From: Prevotella sp. P3-122
GTDB taxonomy: Bacteria > Bacteroidota > Bacteroidia > Bacteroidales > Bacteroidaceae
NCBI RefSeq assembly: GCF_002251365.1
Contig: NZ_NPJH01000034.1
Coordinates: forward strand, 1-64,000
Reading direction: 5' to 3'
DNA: 64,000 nt
Shown: positions 48,083 through 55,484 of the stretch, piece after piece
How the letters are laid out: every line of letters begins with the position of its first letter
Numbering within the stretch: position 1 is the first letter of the stretch
The notes under the pieces: generated by a model
Told to the model about the DNA's origin: nothing
Databases searched by the model: none
The model's input: the letters and a program-made list of their open reading frames with translations, nothing else
Made by a program: the position numbers and the translations under genes

Positions 48083-48231
48083 AAGGTTCATCAGAAATAT
48101 GGAGTGACGCATTATAATATATTATTCTTGAAGTATATTATTAACTAGGGTGTCCAGTTTGTTGTACCGCAAAATGGGACTGTTCCTGATTTACTCTGAC
48201 TACTTGTTCGCAGAAAATACATTGACCAGCA

Positions 48232-48448
48232 CGCGCTGTAAGCGCAGAAGAATATAGCCCAGGGTAGAGCGCAGCGGCACCCTGGGTGTAATTGGGCATT
48301 GTCCATGCGCGCTGTAAGCGCAAAAGCGTTAAATATCCTTCTGTTATCTACGCTTTTGCGCTTACAGCGCGACCATCACCTACATGAAATAACCCAGGGT
48401 GTCGCTACGCTCTACCCTGGGCTATGCACTTTTGCGCTTACAGCGCGA
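48232..48448. repeat. ~217-bp nested palindromic element
   Basis: The layout is A-B-A-A'-B'-A'. A is the type gcgctgtaagcgcaaaag, at 48232-48250 and 48307-48329, with inverted copies at 48350-48371 and 48430-48448. B, a gcccagggtagagcg... block that is itself hairpin-prone (cccaggg/ccctggg), lies at 48254-48290 with its inverted copy at 48392-48425. The centre is near 48340. No transposase is linked to it. Confidence 0.85.
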
Positions 48449-48574
48449 CAATTACAAACATAAACTTCAGAATTAGGATATTCAATTTTTGCACATCAAA
48501 CTGTACACCTTAATTATTAACTGAAGTGGGTGAAATAGTTTGCCAAAGGATATGAATACGTTTGCATCCCTGAT

Positions 48575-48636
48575 AAGGTTAATAACCTTACGGCTGAAAG
48601 GTTATTAACCTTACGGCCTTAAGGTTATTAACCTTA
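48575..48636. repeat. Three 23-bp iterons, second locus
   Basis: AAGGTTAATAACCTTA (48575-48590) and two AAGGTTATTAACCTTA (48598-48613, 48621-48636) with 7-base spacers cggctga and cggcctt, followed by tcggcaatgatatatatatg. Matches the array at 2788-2849 in unit, period, number and right flank. Confidence 0.85.
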
Positions 48637-48909
48637 TCGGCAATGATATATATATGCATAGACCACGCAACAATATATTGTCACTCGAGATATAGCATGA
48701 ACCGCAAATATGAATACGCCACAGACAAGATTTATAACCTTAGCGGCAATGAAGGTAATATACACAGACCATGCAGCAATAAGTGGTAATCACTCGAAAT
48801 GTCAGATGAACCTGTTTTTTCTCTAAAACATCATCCGTGCAATCCATGGGACAACATCTCATTTACAGAAACACCCCCTCCTGCTTGCCGACTTTTTAAC
48901 ACGTCTCAC

Positions 48910-48940
48910 TTTGTCAGCTCACTAATTATTTGTATTTTTG
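48910..48940 (+). promoter_or_regulatory. Promoter of the TPR-HTH regulator gene
   Basis: TTTG (48910-48913), 19-base spacer, TATTTTTG (48933-48940), a full match to the Bacteroidetes consensus. It ends seven bases before the ATG at 48948, which predicts a leaderless or nearly leaderless transcript. Confidence 0.75.
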
Positions 48941-48947
48941 CAGCGAA

Positions 48948-50777
48948 ATGACCAGCAATCAGTCTCAATACATGAAATGTACGCTCACAGCCATCATAGT
49001 TGCGCTGCTGTCACTTGCTGCAGTGATGTTGATTCCCGGCACATGCAGCAGCCCGTATAACGCTCGGCTCCAACGTATAGACAGCCTGATGGACCGCAAC
49101 CCGCAGGCAGCCTACGACAGCCTGTCGCTATTCGACTCCCTTCACCTTTACGACGATGACAAGGCTTCACGGATGCGTCTGCTTATGCTCAAGGCAAAGG
49201 CGCAGAACAAGCTTTATCTCCCCATGCCATCCGACACCATCTTCAATGAAGTCGTCTCCTATTACGACCGCCACGGCTCTGCCAACGACCGCATGCTGTC
49301 CCGCTACCTGCTGGGATGTATATACAGGGACATGAAGAAATACCCCCAAACAATCCTGGCCTATCAGGATGCTATTTGTTTCGCTGATACTACAGAAACA
49401 GGATGTGACTATTATTTGCTTTCGTGCATATACAGTCAGATGGGGCGCATATATGCTTCTTGCAACCTCCCCTCTTATGCGCGCAAATCCTATAATAAGA
49501 GCATCTGGTATTCTATCAAGTCGGAACATATTAGAGAAGCCATTTTCGACATGGAGGCTTTAGCGTATCTCGACTACATAGTTGGAGATACTCTTGATGC
49601 TGTAAAACACGCTTTGGAGACTGAAAAACTATATAGGAAACACGGCTTTATTAAGGAATCCTTTTCTGTTTATCCGATATTTATATACTCTTATCTATGT
49701 CGAGGACAGTACGAACAGGCTTATCGCCTGATGAAAAAGTACAGACTTCACTCTGGGAATTTCGATGCAGAAGGTAATCTAAAACCGGGACGAGAGCATT
49801 ATTATAAGGCTCTGGGACAGTATTTTCTTGGTATCAGCAGGAATGACTCTGCTGAATATTATTTTAGGAAACTTGGAAACTATAACTTCGGTTATGAATC
49901 GGCTCAGGGCTTACTGAAAGTATATTCTGTAAAAAATGATAACGATTCTGTTTCCAAATACACACGATTGTGCGAGGCAGAGATGGACAGCATATTGACT
50001 CAGAAGAAAGCTAGTGAGTTGATTCAGGCCTCTTCCTCACACACCTTTGACAGGATAAAACCAAAAGCGAACAAGTCTCGAAAGATCCTAACTGTCATAG
50101 CACTACTATGCGCAGTTGTTGCAGTTGTATTGGTATTTTATGGCAGACGACTGTTCCGAAAATATAAGAGTAGAATTGCAAATCTGGGTAATTCCTTGTC
50201 TGAAACGGAAGAAGCATACCGTCAAATTTCCAACTCTCATAAGAAAGCAATATGTGAGGTTGATAAATTACGCTCACAATTGGATTACAGTAACGAAGAA
50301 CACAAGAAGGAGATTTACGACTTAACTTTCAAAAAAGAACAGCTATCGGCCTCGTTGTATAAGTTGGACATAAACGCTTCAATGGAAGATTTCAAGAAAA
50401 GCCATATATACCTTGTTTTAAAAGAGCGGACAAGAATTGTACCTAAAAACAATAATAGCCAAGATATTAACTGGGTGTCTTTTAGAAAGGAATTTTCTTG
50501 TCATTTTCCTTTGTTGTATACAACGCTTACTGAAAATAAAAAACTGAGCCATCAAGAATTTAAAGTATGTGCTTTGCTGTGGTTGGGATTTGAGAATAAG
50601 GAAATCGCCAATCTGATAAATTGTAAAGCACAAGTTGTAAGCAATGCCAAGGCGAGTGCTAACGAGAAGCTCTTTTCTGATAAAAGTGCCAAGACTCTAT
50701 TGGGAAACATGCAAAATACAGCAGTTGCAATTACAGGCGCACAACAAAAGCAAGAAGTTACCGGTACCATCATTTAG
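48948..50777 (+). CDS. Membrane-tethered TPR regulator with LuxR-like HTH
   Basis: 609 residues from ATG 48948, chosen because the promoter's -7 element ends seven bases before it. An N-terminal hydrophobic segment (about 13-32), TPR-like helical repeats in the presumed periplasm (about 45-370), a second membrane helix (about 378-398, KILTVIALLCAVVAVVLVFY), a coiled coil (about 405-470) and a C-terminal HTH: LSHQEFKVCALLWLGFENKE then IANLINCKAQVVSNAKASAN. The layout suggests a sensor that senses outside and binds DNA inside. It lies directly upstream of the RiPP cluster in the same direction and may control it. Residues about 38-130 are nearly identical to the left-edge paralog. Confidence 0.85.
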   Translation: MTSNQSQYMKCTLTAIIVALLSLAAVMLIPGTCSSPYNARLQRIDSLMDRNPQAAYDSLSLFDSLHLYDDDKASRMRLLMLKAKAQNKLYLPMPSDTIFNEVVSYYDRHGSANDRMLSRYLLGCIYRDMKKYPQTILAYQDAICFADTTETGCDYYLLSCIYSQMGRIYASCNLPSYARKSYNKSIWYSIKSEHIREAIFDMEALAYLDYIVGDTLDAVKHALETEKLYRKHGFIKESFSVYPIFIYSYLCRGQYEQAYRLMKKYRLHSGNFDAEGNLKPGREHYYKALGQYFLGISRNDSAEYYFRKLGNYNFGYESAQGLLKVYSVKNDNDSVSKYTRLCEAEMDSILTQKKASELIQASSSHTFDRIKPKANKSRKILTVIALLCAVVAVVLVFYGRRLFRKYKSRIANLGNSLSETEEAYRQISNSHKKAICEVDKLRSQLDYSNEEHKKEIYDLTFKKEQLSASLYKLDINASMEDFKKSHIYLVLKERTRIVPKNNNSQDINWVSFRKEFSCHFPLLYTTLTENKKLSHQEFKVCALLWLGFENKEIANLINCKAQVVSNAKASANEKLFSDKSAKTLLGNMQNTAVAITGAQQKQEVTGTII

Positions 50778-50921
50778 TGCTGATGGCCTTTGGTGTAAAA
50801 CTGGTGTATTATTTGTTTATAGTACTGACATCCAAAAAGTTATATTGTTTTTGGTGTAAAGTTGGTGTAAAATTTCTGCACATTTTTTGATGCGGACAAA
50901 TTTAAAATAGATAAATTTGCA

Positions 50922-50929
50922 GCAAAAAC
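50922..50929 (+). promoter_or_regulatory. -7 element of the RiPP operon promoter
   Basis: TAAATTTG fits TAnnTTTG; TTTA at 50901-50904 would be a weak -33 element with a 17-base spacer. It ends five bases before the DUF3244 ATG at 50935 and is the only good promoter I see before the precursor gene. Confidence 0.55.
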
Positions 50930-50934
50930 AAATT

Positions 50935-51300
50935 ATGAGAAAGATTACGCAGACATTATTGTTAATGCTTCTTTTGGCTATTTCCAGCAATGTCAAAGGA
51001 GAGAGTATTGTTGATGAGACAATTAGTGTTCAACTTAGGTACAATGACTCTCATGATGAAAGTCATCCTATAACTCGGATTCCCCCGGCTCCAATATCCG
51101 CAACCCAATCTGATCATATCTTCACCTTCGCAGAGTATCTCGCAGGCGAGACCATAGAGATTGTGTCAGGTGACACGGTTGTGTACACATCTTTAATATG
51201 TGAGGACGGCACGGTGCAGGTTCCCGATAACCTTACAGGTGAATTCACACTTGTGTTGTACTTAGGGGATAAGGTATATACAGGGGAAGTTGAACTTTAA
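50935..51300 (+). CDS. DUF3244-like small secreted protein
   Basis: 121 residues with a signal peptide (LLLMLLLAISSNVKG). The mature part is an Ig-like beta sandwich of the DUF3244 type: FAEYLAGETIEIVSGDTVVY and a final LVLYLGDKVYTGEVEL. Such small exported proteins are common in Bacteroidales and have no known function. It is the first gene of the likely RiPP operon; only 11 bases separate it from the glycosyltransferase gene. I cannot say whether it is part of the pathway or carried along. Confidence 0.75.
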   Translation: MRKITQTLLLMLLLAISSNVKGESIVDETISVQLRYNDSHDESHPITRIPPAPISATQSDHIFTFAEYLAGETIEIVSGDTVVYTSLICEDGTVQVPDNLTGEFTLVLYLGDKVYTGEVEL

Positions 51301-51311
51301 TAAATACCATT

Positions 51312-53705
51312 ATGTCGCAAGTGGCTATATCCGTTGTTATGCCAGTATATAATGCAGCAGAATTTGTTGCCGAATGTCTGGATAGTATTCTTTGCCAGAC
51401 GTTTGACAATTTCGAGTTGCTCATTGCTGACGACGGTTCAACAGATAATACTTGCGACATAATTTCGTCATATAATGACAAGCGAATCAAACTCTTCAAA
51501 AGAGAACATAACTATATCGATTCCTGTAATTTCCTGTTAGAAAATGCGCACGGGAAATATATAGCCCGTACAGATGCAGATGACTTAATGTTGCCAAACA
51601 GGTTGGCTATCCAATTTAAGTTTATGGAGGAACACCCCAACATTGATATTCTGGGGGCGAGTGCACAACTAATCGGTGAGCAGAATGGAAATATTGTACG
51701 GCATGGAGAAGTGACGATTGAAGATCTAATCCAGAATAATTGCATCGTCAATCCCACAACATTTATGAGGAACGGACGGGTTAAATCGGCTTCATTAAAA
51801 TACGAGCAAGATTATATCTATGCAGAGGACTATATGTTTTGGGCACGTGCGATTATGAAAGGATTGCAAGTGTTCAATATCAATGATATAGTTTTGCAGT
51901 ATAGGGTGTCATCCTCACAGGTAAGTTCAATACACTCTATGGTTCAGAATGAACAGTCTAAGAAAATAAAAAAAGAAATTCTCAGATGGCTTACCCAAAA
52001 AGAAGTATCATGGGCAGATATTCATCCAGTCACAATTCCAAAAACAAATAACAGATTGACAGTTATAATACCATTTCTGAATGAAAAGGACGAAGTGGCG
52101 TTAACCGTGAAAAGTATTCGTGACACTGTAGGTGATAGCGTTGATATTATTGTGATTAACGACCAGTCTTATGACCAATATGATTATCGCACAGACTTAC
52201 GTGATTATTCTGTTAGTTATGTTTATAATAAAGAAAGGCTTGGTGTTGCAAAATCACGTGATTTGGGTGTGTCTTTGTGCACGACACCTTATTTCCTGCT
52301 GTTGGATGCACACATGCGTTTTTATGATGGGAACTGGCCTAAGCGCTTGGTTTCTCTGTTAGAAACAGATGACAGGATACTGCTTTGCTGCCAGTCACGC
52401 TTCTTGTCAAAAGATGATTATGGTGTTGTAAGGCATAGTAAGGAATGCCCTGATGTTTTCGGAGCATATTCTACTTTCTGTTCAAATAAATATTGGCCAG
52501 ATATTGAATGGAATCAAAAAGAGCTGCAAGCAGGTTACGATGTGGAGCCTATTGGAAATGTCTTGGGGGCGGGATATGCGGCAAGCAAACGTTATTGGAT
52601 TTACATCAGAGGTCTGCAGGGATTAAGAAAATACGGATGTGATGAGGCCTTGATGAGTTTTAAGGTTTGGCGCGAGGGTGGAAGATGCCTGTTGGTTAAA
52701 GATGTAGTAATTGGTCATATATATCGCAAGGTGTCCCCGTTCAAACATTATATGGCAGAGGAAATCAGTAACAACCTATTGGTTTCGTATTTGACATTTT
52801 CACAGTCGTTCTATTGTTTTGCAGCAGCTATTGCTTGGCATAAAGATAGAAACCTATATGCAGAGTCAATGAAACTGTTGCAAGCAAACAAACAAGAAAT
52901 TGAGACGCTAAAGACCTACTTGAAATCTATATATACGAGACCATTCGAATCTGTTTTGCAGATTCACATTAGTAGACTATTGGGTAATGATGAAATCAAT
53001 AAGCAATCATCATTGCTTCATCAGGTCAATGGCTTCATACAAAACAATCCCTCAAAGAAAGTCGGTCTGTTTGAGGGGGTAACAGGCCAGCTTGTTTGGT
53101 TTTGCCTATATAAGAATTGGAGCGGCACACAAGACTTAGAAGACACGATACAATACTATTGGACTGACATTTGTGATGCGATAAAGAAACGTTCGTTGTC
53201 TTGGAATTTCTCAGAAGGAATAGCAGGCATAGGGTGGGCATGTATGTATCTATATACAAGGAAGCTGCTGGACAATTATCCCAAACAGCTACTTTGTGAA
53301 ATAGACCAGCAAATACAGGAAATAAATATAAGAAAAATCTCCGTGTCGTATTTTGCATCCGGGGCAGGTGGCATATTGGCTTATGTAATACTTAGGAATT
53401 CAACAGGTCAGCCAATTTGGGACCCTTCATTTTTAGATGATTTAAGTATTGTCTCAAAAAGGATACTTGAAGATTCGTCAAGTGATTTACCTTCAGTATT
53501 TTATGCTATGTTTTATTTGGATACTCAAAAAAATGGGATGGAGAAAAATACCTATTATCCCAGATTTAGCGAATGGCTTCTGACAAACCAACATCTTCCA
53601 AAAAATATAAAATACTGGAGACCAACAATTTTTAATGGCTGTATAGGGGCTGTAATAGGATTGATTGATGTAGCGTGTAACAATAAAAATATAAAAGATG
53701 TATAA
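51312..53705 (+). CDS. Double GT2 glycosyltransferase fused to LanC-like domain
   Basis: 797 residues. First GT2 domain (about 1-230): VVMPVYNAAEFV, ADDGSTDNT and the DxD-type ARTDADDLMLPNR. Second GT2-like domain (about 245-500): VIIPFLNEKDEVALTV, IVINDQSYD and FLLLDAHMRFYDGNW. The last ~200 residues resemble LanC-type inner helices: FSEGIAGIGWACMYL, FASGAGGILAYVI and FNGCIGAVIGLIDVA. The LanC zinc ligands (a SWCYG-type Cys and a CHG pair) are not seen, so cyclase activity is doubtful. AT-rich. Overlaps the radical SAM gene by eight bases. Likely sugar transfer to the precursor peptide, as GT2 enzymes do in glycocins; this is inferred from context. Confidence 0.82.
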   Translation: MSQVAISVVMPVYNAAEFVAECLDSILCQTFDNFELLIADDGSTDNTCDIISSYNDKRIKLFKREHNYIDSCNFLLENAHGKYIARTDADDLMLPNRLAIQFKFMEEHPNIDILGASAQLIGEQNGNIVRHGEVTIEDLIQNNCIVNPTTFMRNGRVKSASLKYEQDYIYAEDYMFWARAIMKGLQVFNINDIVLQYRVSSSQVSSIHSMVQNEQSKKIKKEILRWLTQKEVSWADIHPVTIPKTNNRLTVIIPFLNEKDEVALTVKSIRDTVGDSVDIIVINDQSYDQYDYRTDLRDYSVSYVYNKERLGVAKSRDLGVSLCTTPYFLLLDAHMRFYDGNWPKRLVSLLETDDRILLCCQSRFLSKDDYGVVRHSKECPDVFGAYSTFCSNKYWPDIEWNQKELQAGYDVEPIGNVLGAGYAASKRYWIYIRGLQGLRKYGCDEALMSFKVWREGGRCLLVKDVVIGHIYRKVSPFKHYMAEEISNNLLVSYLTFSQSFYCFAAAIAWHKDRNLYAESMKLLQANKQEIETLKTYLKSIYTRPFESVLQIHISRLLGNDEINKQSSLLHQVNGFIQNNPSKKVGLFEGVTGQLVWFCLYKNWSGTQDLEDTIQYYWTDICDAIKKRSLSWNFSEGIAGIGWACMYLYTRKLLDNYPKQLLCEIDQQIQEINIRKISVSYFASGAGGILAYVILRNSTGQPIWDPSFLDDLSIVSKRILEDSSSDLPSVFYAMFYLDTQKNGMEKNTYYPRFSEWLLTNQHLPKNIKYWRPTIFNGCIGAVIGLIDVACNNKNIKDV

Positions 53706-55005
53706 GCTAAACAAATTTACACATTTTATAATTGATGGGGATAATACTATCCTTTTCAATTTACAGACGGAAGCATTCATAGTGTTAAATAAAGAATTGT
53801 CAGAATTTGTAAGTGCGTATAAAGATAATATAGGAGCACTTGAAAATCAGCACATTGAACTCTTCCAGCAAATGCAGGAAAAAGAATTCGTTATTCCTGC
53901 AGAAAAGAATGAGGTTGCCAGTATGATTACAAAATGGAAGGAACTGGATAATGATTCATCAAATTTCAGCATGATTATAAACCCCACATTAGGTTGCAAT
54001 CTTCGGTGTTGGTATTGCTATGAGAAGCACGACAACAAAAACATAATGAAAGCAACAGTTATAAACTCGATATATCGATTGATAGAAAAAAAAGTGAATC
54101 TTCCAAAGATGAAGAGTCTTAATATCTCTTTCTTTGGTGGAGAACCTTTGTTGGGCTTTGAAAATGTAGTTTTGCCAATTCTGTCGTTTGCGTCAGAAAA
54201 GTGTAAAAGAAAGAGATTAGAACTTAACACAAATTTTACCACAAACGGAGTTCTTCTTACAGACACAATAGTAACATCCTTGGAGCAAGTGGGTTTAACG
54301 AGTCCAGCTACATTTCAAATATCATTAGATGGAAACAAAACCTACCATGACCGTTCTCGCATTGGAGTTAATCATGAACCTACATATGATATAATAGTTA
54401 GCAATATAATCGAGGCTGCAAAACGTCACCATATGGTGTTTGTGCGACTAAATTATACAGCAGAAAATGCTGAGACATTTGTTGATGTTCTTGATGACTT
54501 TTGTAAACTTCCATTAGAAACGAAAAAATTCATTCATTTCAATTTTCAACAAATATGGCAAGATCAATCAAATGATATTCATGAGAGAATAGATTATCTT
54601 AAGGAACTGTTTCGGAATGAGCATTTCGTTGTTGAATCGGACAAGATTTATCATAGGCATTGTTGCTATGCAGACAAAGAAAATAATGTTGTTATAAATT
54701 CGGACGGAAACATTTTCAAATGTACAGCACGCGATTTTCTTCCTCATAATAAAGAAGGTTATCTTTCAGAAGAAGGAGAAATAATTTTTAATGAAACTTT
54801 TGAGAGACGAATGGCAGTTAAATATTCCAATACCGCATGTCTGAACTGCAAAGTGCTTCCTATATGTAACGGGGGATGTTCCCAAATTAAGTTGGAAAGC
54901 ATTCAGCATGATAAATGTTATTGTAAAATGAATGAACAGGAAAAAGATGATTTAATTATAAAATGTCTAAAAGAAAGAATTTTGCAACAGTCTAATTCAG
55001 AATAG
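53698..55005 (+). CDS. Radical SAM/SPASM peptide maturase (GG-Bacteroidales type)
   Basis: 435 residues. The N-terminal ~90 residues look like a peptide-recognition region (RRE-like, uncertain). The radical SAM core has Cys100, Cys104 and Cys107 in LGCNLRCWYCYEKH, binding the 4Fe-4S cluster that cleaves SAM, then SFFGGEPLLGFE and FQISLDGNKTYHDRSR. The C-terminal SPASM region supplies more Cys ligands: HRHCCYADKENN, GNIFKCTARDF, CLNCKVLPICNGGCSQI and DKCYCKM. It fits the maturase group that accompanies GG-leader precursors in Bacteroidales (TIGR04148-like by recall). Likely substrate: the peptide encoded 76 bases downstream; possible products are thioether or C-C cross-links. Confidence 0.9.
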   Translation: MYKLNKFTHFIIDGDNTILFNLQTEAFIVLNKELSEFVSAYKDNIGALENQHIELFQQMQEKEFVIPAEKNEVASMITKWKELDNDSSNFSMIINPTLGCNLRCWYCYEKHDNKNIMKATVINSIYRLIEKKVNLPKMKSLNISFFGGEPLLGFENVVLPILSFASEKCKRKRLELNTNFTTNGVLLTDTIVTSLEQVGLTSPATFQISLDGNKTYHDRSRIGVNHEPTYDIIVSNIIEAAKRHHMVFVRLNYTAENAETFVDVLDDFCKLPLETKKFIHFNFQQIWQDQSNDIHERIDYLKELFRNEHFVVESDKIYHRHCCYADKENNVVINSDGNIFKCTARDFLPHNKEGYLSEEGEIIFNETFERRMAVKYSNTACLNCKVLPICNGGCSQIKLESIQHDKCYCKMNEQEKDDLIIKCLKERILQQSNSE

Positions 55006-55081
55006 TATCTTATAGCAAAAAGTGGAAGTTTCACAAATCCTTTATGGATAATTATTAATTACTAATTAAAAAAACAACAAA

Positions 55082-55390
55082 ATGATTAAAACAAAAAATC
55101 TGTTAGCTTCGCTGAGTTTGGAAATACCAGCTCTTGAAGAAAACCAAGAAGGTCAGTTGAGAGGCGGATTCGGTGCATTTGGTTCTGCTCCAACAGGAAA
55201 TGTCTCAAATAATAGCAACTGTAATTGCGATTGTAGTTGTATTGAGAATGAAGATTGTAATTGTAATTGCAGTTGTACTACGAATAAGAATTGTGACTGC
55301 AACTGTTCTACTCCAACTGCAACGCCTAAGTCGAAATCACCTTCTCCATCCGATGTGACAGTCATTTTCGGTTCGTCGTTTTTATTGTAA
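55082..55390 (+). CDS. GG-leader RiPP precursor peptide with 11-Cys tandem-repeat core
   Basis: 102 residues. Leader 1-29 with the start IKTKNLLASLSLEIPAL and a Gly28-Gly29 site (EGQLRGG), as in the GG-Bacteroidales natural-product precursors (TIGR04149-like). Core 30-102: a Gly/Phe/Ser spacer, then cysteines at 47, 49, 51, 53 / 59, 61, 63, 65 / 71, 73, 75, a 12-residue period with CxCxCxC, CxCxCxC and CxCxC; a Ser/Thr/Pro-rich tail (TPTATPKSKSPSPSD) and a hydrophobic end. It lies between the maturase and exporter genes. A 35-base A/T-rich leader without clear Shine-Dalgarno precedes the ATG, as usual in this phylum. Confidence 0.88.
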   Translation: MIKTKNLLASLSLEIPALEENQEGQLRGGFGAFGSAPTGNVSNNSNCNCDCSCIENEDCNCNCSCTTNKNCDCNCSTPTATPKSKSPSPSDVTVIFGSSFLL

Positions 55391-55410
55391 ACAACTTCTA
55401 AATCTTTGTT

Positions 55411-55454
55411 TGCATGGGGATATAGATATAGAATCCCCCTGTAATCCCCATGCA
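55411..55454 (+). terminator. Hairpin with an alternative partner downstream of the precursor gene
   Basis: TGCATGGGGAT (55411-55421) pairs with ATCCCCATGCA (55444-55454), 11 bp with a 22-base loop. GGGGAT (55416-55421) can instead pair with ATCCCC at 55433-55438, so two structures exclude each other. The following bases (ttctgaaactttt) form a weak U-rich run. Possibly a partial terminator or processing site that lowers transcription of the export genes relative to the precursor. Confidence 0.5.
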
Positions 55455-55484
55455 TTCTGAAACTTTTCCGTTCCCACTATAGAA

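Larger units (their letters stand above)
48083..48947. other. Long non-coding region rich in palindromic repeats
   Basis: No credible gene. It holds the ~217-bp palindromic element (48232-48448), the 23-bp iterons (48575-48636), a second degenerate copy of the iteron's right flank (about 48660-48800, with repeated agacca(c/t)gca and the phrase aaccttagcggcaatga), and the promoter of the TPR-HTH gene (48910-48940). Confidence 0.7.

Noticed and set aside
48141-48323. Minus-strand open frame in the palindromic element
   Set aside because: It is part of the A-B-A palindrome and has no independent support.
51312-53705. Functional lanthionine cyclase
   Set aside because: The LanC-like tail lacks the zinc-ligand motifs and no dehydratase gene is nearby.
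55153-55455. Antisense open frame over the precursor gene
   Set aside because: It is the mirror of the Cys-rich repeat; composition (Gln/Leu rich) follows from the sense codons, and the sense gene fits the cluster.
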